A stretch of 64,000 nucleotides of DNA, from assembly GCA_942493345.1 (NCBI GenBank), contig OW818695.1:2976001-3040000 (forward strand), written 5' to 3'. Below, in pieces: positions 35,713 to 44,222 of this stretch (its first letter is position 1; the number at the start of each line of letters is the position of its first letter). The notes under the pieces are model-generated. The model made no database searches, had not been told where the DNA came from, and saw only the letters and a list, made by a program, of their open reading frames with translations. The translations under genes were made by a program, and so were the position numbers. This stretch comes from GWE2-42-39 sp942493345. GTDB taxonomy: Bacteria; Bacteroidota; Bacteroidia; Bacteroidales; Prolixibacteraceae.

Positions 35713-36261
35713 TCAGGAATATAAACTTTTTCGCAAGGTCACTCGTTTCGATTTAAAACGTCGGCCATCTACATCTTCAAGAACGATGCGTCCCCAGTAA
35801 AAGCGTTTCAGCTTTTTGTCGTACTCGAAGAAACGGCTAAGCTCGATGGTAACGGTATGGGTTTTCCCGGCTTCCAAGTAAAGCGGGTATATTTCCAGTT
35901 TGTTTAACCTATTGATCCTGAATTTTCGTATCGACCAGAGTTTGCGGAAAACCAGCACAGGCGCTTCGAGATCGACGAATCGCTTTCCTGTATTTTTTAT
36001 GAATAGGGTCAGCACCTTGGGCCGCATCAGCCGATCTTTGGTCAATTCGATGTTTAGTTTCTTCCGTATAAACCAGGTCTTCAGGCGGCGGGGTTTGTAT
36101 CCTTTTCTTTCCCGAATGAACGACCACAGAATTTTCACTCCCACAAAAAGCACGATGAGAATGCCAAACCAAAATATTTTGTACCCTACGATGCCGGGAG
36201 AAGTTTGTGCCAGCACAGATGAAGGAGTAAAAACAAGAAAGATTGGAATGCTGTTTCTCAT
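35713..36261 (-). CDS. Hypothetical membrane-anchored protein
   Basis: A 182-residue protein of unknown function. The N-terminus MRNSIPIFLVFTPSSVLAQ looks like a signal peptide, and a transmembrane helix follows (GYKIFWFGILIVLFVGVKILW). Next comes a very basic stretch (RERKGYKPRRLKTWFIRKKL) and a beta-rich domain (VLTLFIKNTGKRFVDLEAPVLVF, YLEAGKTHTVTIELSRFF) that may be immunoglobulin-like. I chose the ATG at 36261 over one at 36333 because it places the signal sequence first. Its stop lies 2 bp before the pulA start, so the two are probably cotranscribed. Confidence 0.7.
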   Translation of the reverse strand: MRNSIPIFLVFTPSSVLAQTSPGIVGYKIFWFGILIVLFVGVKILWSFIRERKGYKPRRLKTWFIRKKLNIELTKDRLMRPKVLTLFIKNTGKRFVDLEAPVLVFRKLWSIRKFRINRLNKLEIYPLYLEAGKTHTVTIELSRFFEYDKKLKRFYWGRIVLEDVDGRRFKSKRVTLRKSLYS

Positions 36262-36319
36262 AAAACGGATTTTATTTTGTAAAAATAGGAACTTTTTCGG
36301 GATGGGATACATCAAAAAA

Positions 36320-36352
36320 AGAGAGGGCATCACTCAAAGTGAAACCCTCTCT
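36320..36352 (-). terminator. Terminator of the LytS/LytTR operon
   Basis: On the minus strand AGAGAGGG pairs with CCCTCTCT, with an inner TCACT/AGTGA stem, followed by T7. It lies 28 bp after the response-regulator stop codon. Confidence 0.9.
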
Positions 36353-36380
36353 AACCCTTGCTGTACATATCTTCTCTTTC

Positions 36381-37130
36381 TTAAAAATGAAGTGCGTCTT
36401 TTATGTTCTTATAACCTGCCTTGCTGACTTTTAGCTTTGTTTTGTCTTTCAGAATCACCACATACGATTCCTTTTCGTATTGCTGAATTTCGGCAATAAA
36501 TTTTACATGAACGATGTAGGAACGGTGAATGCGGATGAAATCTTTCGGGTTGAGATGATCTTCGAAATATTTCATCGTTTTTTGTTTCGTATGACGCCCA
36601 TCAGTAGTGTATATCAGCACATAATCGTCGAGCGACTCGATATAGCGAATTACGTCAACCGTGATGATGTTGATTTTATTCCGGTCTTTCACCACCACCC
36701 GGTCGAGGTAGCCTTCCTTCGGATAGTTGCTTAGTTTTTCAATTCGTTCGACAGGGCTGTCGTCGGCTTGCACCCGGGCAACGGTTTTTTCGATAGCTGC
36801 CAGAAGCCGGTCTTTGGCAAAGGGCTTCAACAGGTAGTCGACCGCATTGAGTTCGAAAGCTTTCAGGGCAAACTGATCGTAGGCTGTTGTGAAAATAATT
36901 TCGGGTTTATGATCGAGCAGTTCCAGCATTTCGAAGCCGGTTATTTTCGGCATCTGAATATCAAGAAATACAAGATCGGGCTTTAGCTCATTGATCATTT
37001 TTACCCCGTCGAAGCCATTTTCGCATTCTCCTACAATTTCCAGATCGGAGTTATTTTTCAAATAGGTTTGAAGAAGGTTTCTGGCCAGTTCTTCGTCGTC
37101 GATAATAATTGTTCTAAGCTTTTCGTTCAT
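36381..37130 (-). CDS. LytTR-type response regulator
   Basis: A 249-residue regulator. The receiver domain covers residues 1-125 with the acidic pocket D11-D12, phosphoacceptor D57 in LVFLDIQMP and the conserved Lys in LLKPFAKDRL. The LytTR DNA-binding domain follows from about 145 (VVKDRNKINIITVDVIRYIESLDDYV ... FIRIHRSYIVH). The gene overlaps the upstream kinase by 17 bp, so the two are a cognate pair. Targets are unknown; the LiaF-like genes upstream on the same strand are candidates. Confidence 0.95.
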   Translation of the reverse strand: MNEKLRTIIIDDEELARNLLQTYLKNNSDLEIVGECENGFDGVKMINELKPDLVFLDIQMPKITGFEMLELLDHKPEIIFTTAYDQFALKAFELNAVDYLLKPFAKDRLLAAIEKTVARVQADDSPVERIEKLSNYPKEGYLDRVVVKDRNKINIITVDVIRYIESLDDYVLIYTTDGRHTKQKTMKYFEDHLNPKDFIRIHRSYIVHVKFIAEIQQYEKESYVVILKDKTKLKVSKAGYKNIKDALHF

Positions 37131-38178
37131 GGTCTTTGTGATTTTGAGGAATACTCAAATTAACTTCAAAATATGTTTTATGGTCTTTGGTTTGTAAAAG
37201 ATCGGGGTTTTTGTAGATAATTGCAAGCCGCTGCCTGATATTTCGCAGCCCAATTCCTTCTCCTTTGCGGTGAACGGCATTCGAATCGTAGTCGTTGATA
37301 ATTGAAATATGGAGGTGCGATTCGTCGCAGGAGGTAGTGGTTTTTATGGTTACCTGTTCGGTTGTCTCATAAACCCCGTATTTGATCGCATTTTCATATA
37401 AAGGTTGCAGGATCATATTGGGAATTCGCAGGTTCCCGCAATGTTCCGAAATTTCGAATTCGGTATTTAGTTTGTTTCCAAACCGTACTTTTTCGATGCT
37501 CAGGTACAGTTTTATATTTTCCAATTCCTTACTGAAAGGCACCGTTTCAGTTTCTTCGTGCATCAGTGAATAACGCATGAACGTGGATAGGTTGATAACC
37601 ATTTCCTGCGCTTTTTCAGGATTGGAAACCGTAAGTGAAGAAACAGAATTCAAACTATTGAAAAGAAAATGCGGGTTGATTTGCGATTTCAACGCTTGCA
37701 ATTCGGCTTCCCGTACCAAGGCTTTCAATTCCGACTCCTGTTTTATTTTTTCTTTGAAATTCTGATAATAGTTGATGGCAGAAAAGAATATAACAAAGAT
37801 GGCATATAAGATATAACTGCCCAGTATTTTCTCCGGGAGCCTGGAATAAATCTGACCGACCAAATCTTTATCAATTAATTTGGTGATGGTGATTCCCAGA
37901 TAGAGCCACAGGGTTACGATGATTGTGGCAAAAACCAGGTGGAAAAACAAAATCCGGAGAATAGCATAATCTTCAAATCGGTTGTATTTTATAGCAAACC
38001 AGATTGATAGCCCGATGGTTGGGTAAATTACCATCCCAATAAACGCTTCGACCAATGCTACTTTAAAAGCAACATCGTAATAAAGCCACTGTATTAAAAC
38101 ACCCCCAATCCCCAGGATCAGCCAGAAAAGAAGGTAGGAGATCAGTAGTTTTTTATTTTGAATAATTGGGTGTTTCAC
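37114..38178 (-). CDS. LytS-type sensor histidine kinase
   Basis: A 354-residue membrane kinase. Four hydrophobic segments occupy residues 10-140 (LLISYLLFWLILGIGGVLI, ILRILFFHLVFATIIVTLW, SYILYAIFVIFFSAI). There is no large extracellular loop, so the sensing part is probably within the membrane. H170 in SQINPHFLFNSLNSVSSL is the phosphorylated His of the PF06580 family. The ATPase domain carries NMILQPLYENAIKYG and GEGIGLRNIRQRL. The start codon is a GTG at 38178; no ATG lies near. It overlaps the LytTR regulator gene. Confidence 0.93.
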   Translation of the reverse strand: MKHPIIQNKKLLISYLLFWLILGIGGVLIQWLYYDVAFKVALVEAFIGMVIYPTIGLSIWFAIKYNRFEDYAILRILFFHLVFATIIVTLWLYLGITITKLIDKDLVGQIYSRLPEKILGSYILYAIFVIFFSAINYYQNFKEKIKQESELKALVREAELQALKSQINPHFLFNSLNSVSSLTVSNPEKAQEMVINLSTFMRYSLMHEETETVPFSKELENIKLYLSIEKVRFGNKLNTEFEISEHCGNLRIPNMILQPLYENAIKYGVYETTEQVTIKTTTSCDESHLHISIINDYDSNAVHRKGEGIGLRNIRQRLAIIYKNPDLLQTKDHKTYFEVNLSIPQNHKDHERKA

Positions 38179-38505
38179 AAGTATAATTTCATTTAAAGTT
38201 ATTGACTATCTATTGGATATAAAGATTACACTTTGAACATCTATAGGCTCCCTTGTGGAACTCGCAGAGTTTATACATGCCCTTTTGTGGTAGGTACTAC
38301 CGTGCTCGTTTCATTTGTGTAAATTTTTTAACTTGATTCGAAAAATTCTTGTATCTGCCTTTTCATACTAAATTTTCAACGGAATAGCCATTTATTCATT
38401 TTCTGTTGGTTTGAGCTTTGGCTTTAATGGTTATTTCATGGATATGAAAAGGTATATCGTTAATTTTTTGTTTGAATATTGTAATCGATATTGTCCGGTT
38501 TTGTA
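38179..38505. other. Intergenic region upstream of the sensor kinase
   Basis: This 327-bp AT-rich spacer lies between the 3' end of the LiaF-like gene and the kinase start, both on the minus strand. It presumably holds the kinase promoter. I see no gene, clear terminator stem or TAnnTTTG box that I would defend. Confidence 0.45.
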
Positions 38506-39213
38506 TTAAACGTGTTTTATTTCTACTCCGCCAAAAATTGATATTCCTTTGATTATTATTGTTTTGGAAGGGTCGTAATTGGCTTCTTGAAAAGATTCGC
38601 CACGTTTATCTGTGAATGCCCCAAAAATGGTGGTTACTTCGTTTCGGACGCTCCAGTCAAGCGGAATTTTAAAGCCGCAGCCCCCGAAGATCGTTATGCA
38701 ATCGATCACTGAGCCGCTTTCCGAAGGAATCGCCCGGCGCAGGTCGTATTCTATTCCGCCAAAAATTGATGTTGCCTTTCCGCCTAAAAGATGTTGCGAA
38801 TTAATGAATATTTCGCGGCCACCAAAAATCACAAAATCGTCGAAATAGTCAACTGATGAGCATTTGCTCCCCATGATCACTTCATCCTTTTTCCCTTTGT
38901 TTTTCATCAACATTGCCACGCCAATTGCAACTAGGATTGCAGGCCAGAATATTCGTTTTACTTCCTTCGGAATGTCGATTAAATCGGGAAGAAGAAAGAA
39001 GGTTCCGACCACGATCATGATCGTTCCACCGGTCCGATTTCCTCCCAATAAGGAAATAATACCGATCCCAATAATAATCATTTGCCAGCTAATTAAAATA
39101 TCGGTGATACTCCAGGGAATAATTTCCAACTTCTCCAGGATTAAAAAACCACCAATTATAATCAGAATTACACCAAAACGAAACCGTTTATTTCCTCCAT
39201 GTTCATGTCTCAT
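38506..39213 (-). CDS. LiaF/DUF5668-like membrane protein with IFGG repeats
   Basis: A 235-residue protein. Four short hydrophobic helices in the first 105 residues (FGVILIIIGGFLILEKL, MIIIGIGIISLLGG, GTIMIVVGTFFLLP, FWPAILVAIGVAMLM) form the LiaI/LiaF-type membrane region. The C-terminal part is a beta-solenoid-like domain in which a xIFGG motif recurs five times (VIFGGREI, SIFGGIEYDL, TIFGGCGFKI, TIFGAFTDK, SIFGGVEIKH). LiaF in Firmicutes restrains a cell-envelope stress kinase. A similar partnership with the LytS-type kinase downstream is possible but inferred. I chose ATG 39213; GTG 39219 is an alternative. Confidence 0.85.
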   Translation of the reverse strand: MRHEHGGNKRFRFGVILIIIGGFLILEKLEIIPWSITDILISWQMIIIGIGIISLLGGNRTGGTIMIVVGTFFLLPDLIDIPKEVKRIFWPAILVAIGVAMLMKNKGKKDEVIMGSKCSSVDYFDDFVIFGGREIFINSQHLLGGKATSIFGGIEYDLRRAIPSESGSVIDCITIFGGCGFKIPLDWSVRNEVTTIFGAFTDKRGESFQEANYDPSKTIIIKGISIFGGVEIKHV

Positions 39214-39272
39214 ACCCACTGAATTAAACTTTTTTTTAAAATGCCTGATTATCCTTTATAATGTATACCAAA

Positions 39273-39647
39273 TTAAAACAATTTAGACAGAATAATAATT
39301 CCTGCGATAATTAAAATCAAAGGAAAGAATACAACTAAAAGAATGGCTGGTATCAAAATGAAATTTGGTAAAATGAATAGCAGAACCAGGATTAGAATCA
39401 ATCCGCCAATTATTCTTCTGCCCGTCAGTAATATAATTCCGGCTATGATTAAAACGATAGGCCATCCGATTCGTGCTACAAAATGGAAAATATCGCTAAA
39501 AAAATGACCGATGCCTGCAAAAATGGAACCTATCCCGGGAATATTAATTTCCCATCCCGAGTTTTTCAGTATCAGTAAAAGTCCGAGAAGAATCAGTATC
39601 CATGCCAGTGTCGATCCTGATTTTCTATGCCGGGTATTTTCTTCCAT
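39273..39647 (-). CDS. Small LiaI/LiaF-like membrane protein
   Basis: A 124-residue protein made almost wholly of hydrophobic helices: TLAWILILLGLLLILKNSGW, a central ISDIFHFVARIGWPIVLIIAGIILL, and a C-terminal ILVLLFILPNFILIPAILLVVFFPLILIIAGIIIL. Its N-terminal half resembles the membrane region of the neighbouring LiaF-like protein, but it lacks the IFGG solenoid. It is the first gene of a two-gene unit with that protein (59 bp apart). Function is unknown. Confidence 0.78.
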   Translation of the reverse strand: MEENTRHRKSGSTLAWILILLGLLLILKNSGWEINIPGIGSIFAGIGHFFSDIFHFVARIGWPIVLIIAGIILLTGRRIIGGLILILVLLFILPNFILIPAILLVVFFPLILIIAGIIILSKLF

Positions 39648-39759
39648 TTCAATACGATCTTTAAAATTCGTTGTAAAAATATGTTCCTGAAAAAATATAT
39701 ATCAAAACAGATCGGTTAGTGATTGTGAATAATCGGTAAAAGGCGGTAGATGTAAAATA

Positions 39760-39786
39760 AAAGAGCAGACAATCTGCCTGCTCTTT
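39760..39786 (-). terminator. Terminator of glnS
   Basis: AAAGAGCAG pairs with CTGCTCTTT around a 9-nt loop; on the minus strand it is followed by TTTATTTTAC. It lies 54 bp after the glnS stop. Confidence 0.8.
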
Positions 39787-39807
39787 CTATATTGAGGTTG
39801 AATAATC

Positions 39808-39839
39808 TCTTTACTCATGACTCAATTCTTTACTCATGA
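39808..39839. repeat. Short tandem duplication after glnS
   Basis: TCTTTACTCATGA occurs at 39808-39820 and again at 39827-39839, separated by CTCAAT, a 19-nt unit present nearly twice. It lies immediately after the glnS stop codon on the minus strand and before the terminator. It is probably a slippage duplication. Confidence 0.7.
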
Positions 39840-39840
39840 T

Positions 39841-41538
39841 TTATTTGTTTTGCTCTTTCGACCAGGTATCACGTAACTGGACAGTGCGGTTGAATACCGG
39901 TTTTCCCGGCGTCGAATCGGGGTCGAGGTTGAAATACCCCAGCCGTTCAAACTGAAAATGGTCGAACGGTTTCGATTGCTTCACAAACGGTTCAATGTAG
40001 CATTTCGTAAGAACTTGTAACGAGTCGGGGTTCATGAATTCTTTAAAATCAACATCTTTGTGTCCGTCTGGTGTTTCGTCTGAAAACAAACGGTCGTACA
40101 AACGAACTTCGGCTTTTACATTTTCGGTAACCGAAACCCAGTGCAAAGTAGCTTTTACCTTGCGTCCATCCGGCGAATTACCACCTTTCGATGCTGGATC
40201 GTGGGTGCAGTGCAATTCAATGATTTTTCCGGTTTCGTCTTTAATAACACCGGTGCAGGTAACAAAATAAGCATAGCGCAAACGCACTTCGCGGCCTGGC
40301 GCCAACCTGAAAAACTTGTTGGGCGGGTTTTCCATAAAGTCGTCGCGTTCGATATATATTTCGCGGGTAAACGGAACCTTGCGTATTCCGGCTTCCGGGT
40401 CTTCCGGGTTGTTAATTGCATCCATTTCCTCAACCTGTCCTTCGGGATAAGTAGTGATTACCACTTTCAACGGATCAAGTACACCCATTACTCGCTGTGC
40501 CGTTTTGTTCAAATCTTCGCGCACCGAATGTTCGAGCAGAGCAACATCAATCATGCCATCTACTTTGGTAACGCCGATACGTTCCGAAAAATTACGGATC
40601 GACTCCGGCGTGTAACCGCGCCTTCTCAGTCCGGAGATGGTGGGCATCCGCGGGTCGTCCCAGCCTTTTACGTGTTTGTCTTTTACCAGTTCAAGCAATT
40701 TGCGTTTGCTCATCACCGTGTAACTGAGGTTCAGCCGGGCAAATTCAATTTGTCGCGGACGATATTCATCCGATTTCAACTGATCGATAAACCAGTCGTA
40801 CAACGGGCGGTGTACCTCGAATTCGAGGGTGCAAACCGAATGCGTGATGCCTTCCCAGTAGTCGCATTGCCCGTGGGCAAAATCGTACATCGGGTAGATG
40901 CACCATTTGTCGCCGGTACGGTGGTGCGGGGTTTTCATGATACGGTACAAAATCGGATCGCGCATGTGCATGTTGGGCGAGGCCAAATCTATTTTGGCAC
41001 GCAAAACACAGTCGCCTTCATTGAACTGCCCGTTTTTCATTTTCATGAATAAATCGAGGTTTTCCTGTATCGACCGGTTTCGGTACGGACTTTCTGTTCC
41101 TGGTCGGGTAGGGGTTCCCTTTTGCAAACTGATGGTTTCCGCATCCTGATCATCGATATACGCTTTCCCTTCATTGATCAGCTTCACCGCAAAATCAAAA
41201 AGCCGGACGAAATAATCCGACGCATAATATTCGCGGTCGTCCCAATCGAAGCCCAGCCAGCGCACATCTTCTTTGATCGAATCAACGTATTCAGTTTCTT
41301 CTTTCGAAGGGTTGGTATCGTCGAAACGCAGGTTGGTCAATCCGCCATATTTTTGAGCTGTGCCAAAATTCAGGCAAATCGACTTTGCATGTCCAATATG
41401 TAAATAGCCATTGGGCTCGGGAGGAAACCGGGTGTGAACACGCGCATTATTCTTACCTTCTTTAATTCCTTCCTCAATAATTTGCTGAATGAAGTTCTTT
41501 TTTACCGCTATTTCGGGTTCCTGGTTTTTTTCGCTCAT
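39841..41538 (-). CDS. glnS: Glutaminyl-tRNA synthetase
   Basis: A 565-residue class I aminoacyl-tRNA synthetase charging tRNA-Gln. The HIGH motif is H47-I-G-H50 in PNGYLHIGHAKS, and the KMSKS equivalent is VMSKRK. FDDTNPSKE, WCIYPMYDFAHGQ and the C-terminal anticodon-binding beta-barrels (DDFMENPPNKFFRLAPGREVRLRYAYFV) fit GlnRS rather than GluRS. I chose ATG 41538 (MSEKNQEPEIAVKKNF); an upstream in-frame start at 41601 would add an unconserved 21 residues overlapping the promoter. It is monocistronic with a terminator. Confidence 0.96.
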   Translation of the reverse strand: MSEKNQEPEIAVKKNFIQQIIEEGIKEGKNNARVHTRFPPEPNGYLHIGHAKSICLNFGTAQKYGGLTNLRFDDTNPSKEETEYVDSIKEDVRWLGFDWDDREYYASDYFVRLFDFAVKLINEGKAYIDDQDAETISLQKGTPTRPGTESPYRNRSIQENLDLFMKMKNGQFNEGDCVLRAKIDLASPNMHMRDPILYRIMKTPHHRTGDKWCIYPMYDFAHGQCDYWEGITHSVCTLEFEVHRPLYDWFIDQLKSDEYRPRQIEFARLNLSYTVMSKRKLLELVKDKHVKGWDDPRMPTISGLRRRGYTPESIRNFSERIGVTKVDGMIDVALLEHSVREDLNKTAQRVMGVLDPLKVVITTYPEGQVEEMDAINNPEDPEAGIRKVPFTREIYIERDDFMENPPNKFFRLAPGREVRLRYAYFVTCTGVIKDETGKIIELHCTHDPASKGGNSPDGRKVKATLHWVSVTENVKAEVRLYDRLFSDETPDGHKDVDFKEFMNPDSLQVLTKCYIEPFVKQSKPFDHFQFERLGYFNLDPDSTPGKPVFNRTVQLRDTWSKEQNK

Positions 41539-41576
41539 TTTAGCCCTGATTTTTATATTTCTACAACAGATGGATG

Positions 41577-41584
41577 CAAAAGTA
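41577..41584 (-). promoter_or_regulatory. Candidate -7 box for glnS
   Basis: On the minus strand 41584-41577 reads TACTTTTG, matching TAnnTTTG, 38 bp before the glnS ATG. No good -33 TTTG is seen at the right distance. Confidence 0.35.
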
Positions 41585-41678
41585 AAAAATGATTTCCACA
41601 TAGGTTTTAATCGTAAAAAAAAGAAATAGTAAATCAGAAGATTTAAATTTGTTCCGGAATAATAAAAAGCCTTAAAAA

Positions 41679-42029
41679 ATGGGAATTATCGAAATAGAAG
41701 GAATGGAATTTTTTGCGTTCCACGGGCATTACGATGTAGAGCAAAGAGTTGGGAACCGGTTCCTGGTCGATATTCGTATCGAGGTAGATTGTTCGAAAGC
41801 TGCGGCATCCGACCAGTTGGATGATGCTCTCGATTACCAGAAAGTTTATTTGCTGATAAAAAAAGAAATGGGGATTGTTTCGAATTTGCTGGAGCATGTC
41901 GCACAACGAATTCTGGATGCATTGAAAAGTCAATTTCCTGAAATACAGAAAGCATTGGTGAAGGTTTCGAAGATGAATCCGCCCATGGGAGGGCTGATTG
42001 AGAAAGTAAGCGTTACCCTTGACGCCTGA
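41679..42029 (+). CDS. folB: Dihydroneopterin aldolase
   Basis: A 116-residue enzyme of folate synthesis that splits dihydroneopterin into hydroxymethyl-dihydropterin and glycolaldehyde. Family residues are visible: FFAFHGHYDVEQRVGNRFLVDI near the N-terminus, DALDYQKVYLLIKKEM, LLEHVAQRILDAL (active-site Glu) and VSKMNPPMGGLIEKVSV. The length is standard. It stands between glnS (divergent) and tRNA-Cys. Confidence 0.95.
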   Translation: MGIIEIEGMEFFAFHGHYDVEQRVGNRFLVDIRIEVDCSKAAASDQLDDALDYQKVYLLIKKEMGIVSNLLEHVAQRILDALKSQFPEIQKALVKVSKMNPPMGGLIEKVSVTLDA

Positions 42030-42092
42030 CAAAAAAAGAAAGCTCTTGGCAGAAATCAAAATTTTATTACATTTGCAGTCCGAAAGAAAACC

Positions 42093-42163
42093 GGTTCCTT
42101 GGCCGAGTGGCTAGGCAACGGTCTGCAAAACCGTGTACGGCGGTTCGAATCCGCCAGGAACCT
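42093..42163 (+). tRNA. tRNA-Cys (GCA)
   Basis: A 71-nt cloverleaf folds without mispairing in its main stems: acceptor GGTTCCT/AGGAACC, D stem GCC/GGC, anticodon stem ACGGT/ACCGT with loop CTGCAAA (anticodon GCA), and T stem GGCGG/CCGCC with loop TTCGAAT. The discriminator base is T (U73), as expected for tRNA-Cys. CCA is not encoded. A terminator follows at once. Confidence 0.96.
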
Positions 42164-42166
42164 CAA

Positions 42167-42205
42167 AACGGGCGCTTTTCAAGTTGAAAAAGTACCCGTT
42201 TTTTT
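42167..42205 (+). terminator. Terminator of tRNA-Cys
   Basis: AACGGG (42167-42172) pairs with CCCGTT (42195-42200), with an inner CTTTTC/GAAAAAG helix, followed by T5. It lies 4 nt after the mature tRNA end. Confidence 0.85.
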
Positions 42206-42217
42206 GTGGATTATAAA

Positions 42218-42255
42218 CAAGAACCGCTTCCAAATTAAATTGAAAGCGGTTCTTG
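42218..42255. terminator. Hairpin downstream of the Gfo/Idh gene
   Basis: CAAGAACCGCTT pairs perfectly over 12 bp with AAGCGGTTCTTG around a 14-nt loop. It lies 31 bp after the stop of the minus-strand oxidoreductase gene and is followed on that strand by TTTAT, so it likely ends that transcript. Confidence 0.75.
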
Positions 42256-42285
42256 TCATTTTATAGCAGTTAACTTTTTATAAGT

Positions 42286-43617
42286 CTACGATTCCAACGA
42301 CCATCCTTCGCGGTATTGATATTGAAGTTTGGCTGTTGCGGCTCCGTCTGTATCATCAACAAAAACTTCATTAATCGGATCCCATTTGATGGTGCGTTTC
42401 AGGTCGCATGCAATATTCCCGAGGGTGCAAACGGTACATGAGCTGTGCCCGATTTCAACCGGGACAACCGGGTCTTTGCGTTCACGTATGGCTTCAATAA
42501 AGTTAATCTGATGTGGAATTTTTGTTTCGTAAGGAACGTTTTTGTCGACGCCTTCTGTCTTTGGAGGAAGCAAAGAATCGTCGGAAGCAAGATAATGTTC
42601 ACGCGATACTTCGATCCAACCTTTGTCTCCGGTAAACTTTACACCTTTGGTGTTTTTTTCGTTAAATGGTTCCGAAGTCATAATGGTTCCGTTGGCATAT
42701 TTAAACATCATAAATTCGGTGCCGTCGCCAATGGGTGAAATTTCAACAGGGCCGTTGCGGTCCATTCCAAGTCCCCATTGTGCAATGTCGAACATGTGCG
42801 CGCCCCAGTCGGTTGTGAAGCCACCGCCCATTTCTTTGTACCAGCGCCATGCGCCCCAGTCTTTTTCATGTTCAACCGGGTTAAGCGAAATTGGAGGATT
42901 GAGTTGGTTGTTGAAATGAATTGTATTAGGCAGAGAGCCTAACCAAAGATCCCAGTTCAAATCTTCAGGAATTGTTTCTTCCGGGAGGTCGTATGGTTTT
43001 GGAGGCGCGCCAACGTATGCATTTACTTTCTGAATGTTCCCAAGCATACCGGTTTGTGCCATTTTAACGGCATGTTGAAAATTCGGATCGGATCGTTGCT
43101 GGCTGCCGATTGCCAGGATGCGTTTGGTTTCACGAACAACACGGCGCAGTTCCTGACCTTCTTTAATAGTGAAAGTCATCGGTTTTTCCAGGTAAACATC
43201 TTTGCCGGCTTTACAGGCTGCAATGGCGACCATGGCGTGCGAATGGTCGGGTACTGCGATAACCACTGCATCAATATCTTCGCGCTGAAGTAACTCCTGG
43301 TATTTCTCGTAGGTTTTTACTTCTACTTCAACATTGTTTTTTTTGTAAAATTCGTTTACCCGATTTTCAAAACGCTGACGTTTACGTCCGTATACATCGC
43401 AGCCTGCAAGTACGCGAACTCCCGGAATTTGGATAAATCCATTCAGAAGGAACATCGATTGGCGCCCCATTCCGATAAACCCCAGTCGTATCGGAGCTTT
43501 GACTACAGCTTGTGTACACGATGTGATTGACGGAAGGATGCTCAAGCCAACCAATCCAACAGCAGTGGTGCCCAGAAACCTTCTTCTGGATAAGCCTTTC
43601 GTTTCTTGGTTTTTCAT
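42286..43617 (-). CDS. Tat-exported Gfo/Idh/MocA-family oxidoreductase
   Basis: A 443-residue NAD(P)-dependent oxidoreductase. A twin-arginine signal (LSRRRFLGTTAVGLVGLS) with a Cys at the end of the hydrophobic core (SITSC) predicts folded export and perhaps lipidation. The Rossmann domain starts IRLGFIGMGRQS and contains VVIAVPDHSHAMVAIAACKAGKDVYLEKP, with the family EKP motif. The C-terminal beta-sheet domain includes GGGFTTDWGAHMFDIAQWGL with conserved D and H. Exported members of this family act on sugars or glycosides, some with a tightly bound cofactor; the substrate is unknown. It is a single gene with its own hairpin. TATATTTG (43668-43661, minus) could be its -7 box. Confidence 0.9.
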   Translation of the reverse strand: MKNQETKGLSRRRFLGTTAVGLVGLSILPSITSCTQAVVKAPIRLGFIGMGRQSMFLLNGFIQIPGVRVLAGCDVYGRKRQRFENRVNEFYKKNNVEVEVKTYEKYQELLQREDIDAVVIAVPDHSHAMVAIAACKAGKDVYLEKPMTFTIKEGQELRRVVRETKRILAIGSQQRSDPNFQHAVKMAQTGMLGNIQKVNAYVGAPPKPYDLPEETIPEDLNWDLWLGSLPNTIHFNNQLNPPISLNPVEHEKDWGAWRWYKEMGGGFTTDWGAHMFDIAQWGLGMDRNGPVEISPIGDGTEFMMFKYANGTIMTSEPFNEKNTKGVKFTGDKGWIEVSREHYLASDDSLLPPKTEGVDKNVPYETKIPHQINFIEAIRERKDPVVPVEIGHSSCTVCTLGNIACDLKRTIKWDPINEVFVDDTDGAATAKLQYQYREGWSLES

Positions 43618-44222
43618 TGTGAAATAATTTTTAGGTTTAATGTGGTAATACTATTTCGCACAAATATAAAAGAATTTAGTTGTAAAAACTTTCAGTTTTA
43701 AGTTAAAATGCCCGTGTAATCGGGTGGTTTATACATCTTGTCGATTTTGAAATTCAGGCAAAAATAAGATTTCCGTAAAAATGAAGTTTTTTGTTTCAGT
43801 TGAACAAATACTACTGATTTTAAAGGTAGGTTAATGGGTCATCTTCTGTTCTGAATTACCTCTGTTTTTACATCCCGATTTTTATAAATAGATTAAAATG
43901 ATTTTAAATTACGGGTGTCGGATTTGTCTTTGAGATTTTTTGAAAAAAGAGGTTGATTGTTTTAAATCATGACAGGATAAGATTTTCAGCATTGCTTTTC
44001 GGTATATTTCTTTTAGAAGTAATAAAAATTGAAATTCAACCGGATGCCTGATTTTTTCTCTTCCTCCTGAACCCTTGATTTCTTAAGGTCCTTTGGCTAT
44101 ATTTGCCTGCTTTATTTTTTTGCTTTGCTGTTTTTCTGGGTTTCAGCAATGAAGAATCGGAACACGAAGTATAAAAGAAGTAGACAACTAATGCAAATTT
44201 TTTTGATCAAATTAATAAACAC
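43618..44222. other. Intergenic region upstream of etfB
   Basis: These 605 bp are AT-rich and contain no gene that I can support on either strand. The left part holds the promoter of the oxidoreductase gene; the right part contains the candidate etfB promoter (44074-44105). I see no recognisable structured RNA. Confidence 0.55.
44074..44105 (+). promoter_or_regulatory. Candidate promoter of the etfBA operon
   Basis: CTTG at 44074-44077 and TATATTTG at 44098-44105 fit the -33 and -7 boxes of Bacteroidota with 20 bp between. Transcription would start near 44112, leaving a leader of about 110 nt. Confidence 0.45.

Noticed and set aside
40141..41052. 303-codon plus-strand open frame
   Set aside because: It lies wholly antisense to glnS, whose motifs are complete; the translation has no recognisable domain.
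43618..44222. Possible hidden small gene or riboswitch in the largest gene-free gap
   Set aside because: Both strands are rich in stops, and I found no conserved-looking fold beyond a promoter candidate.
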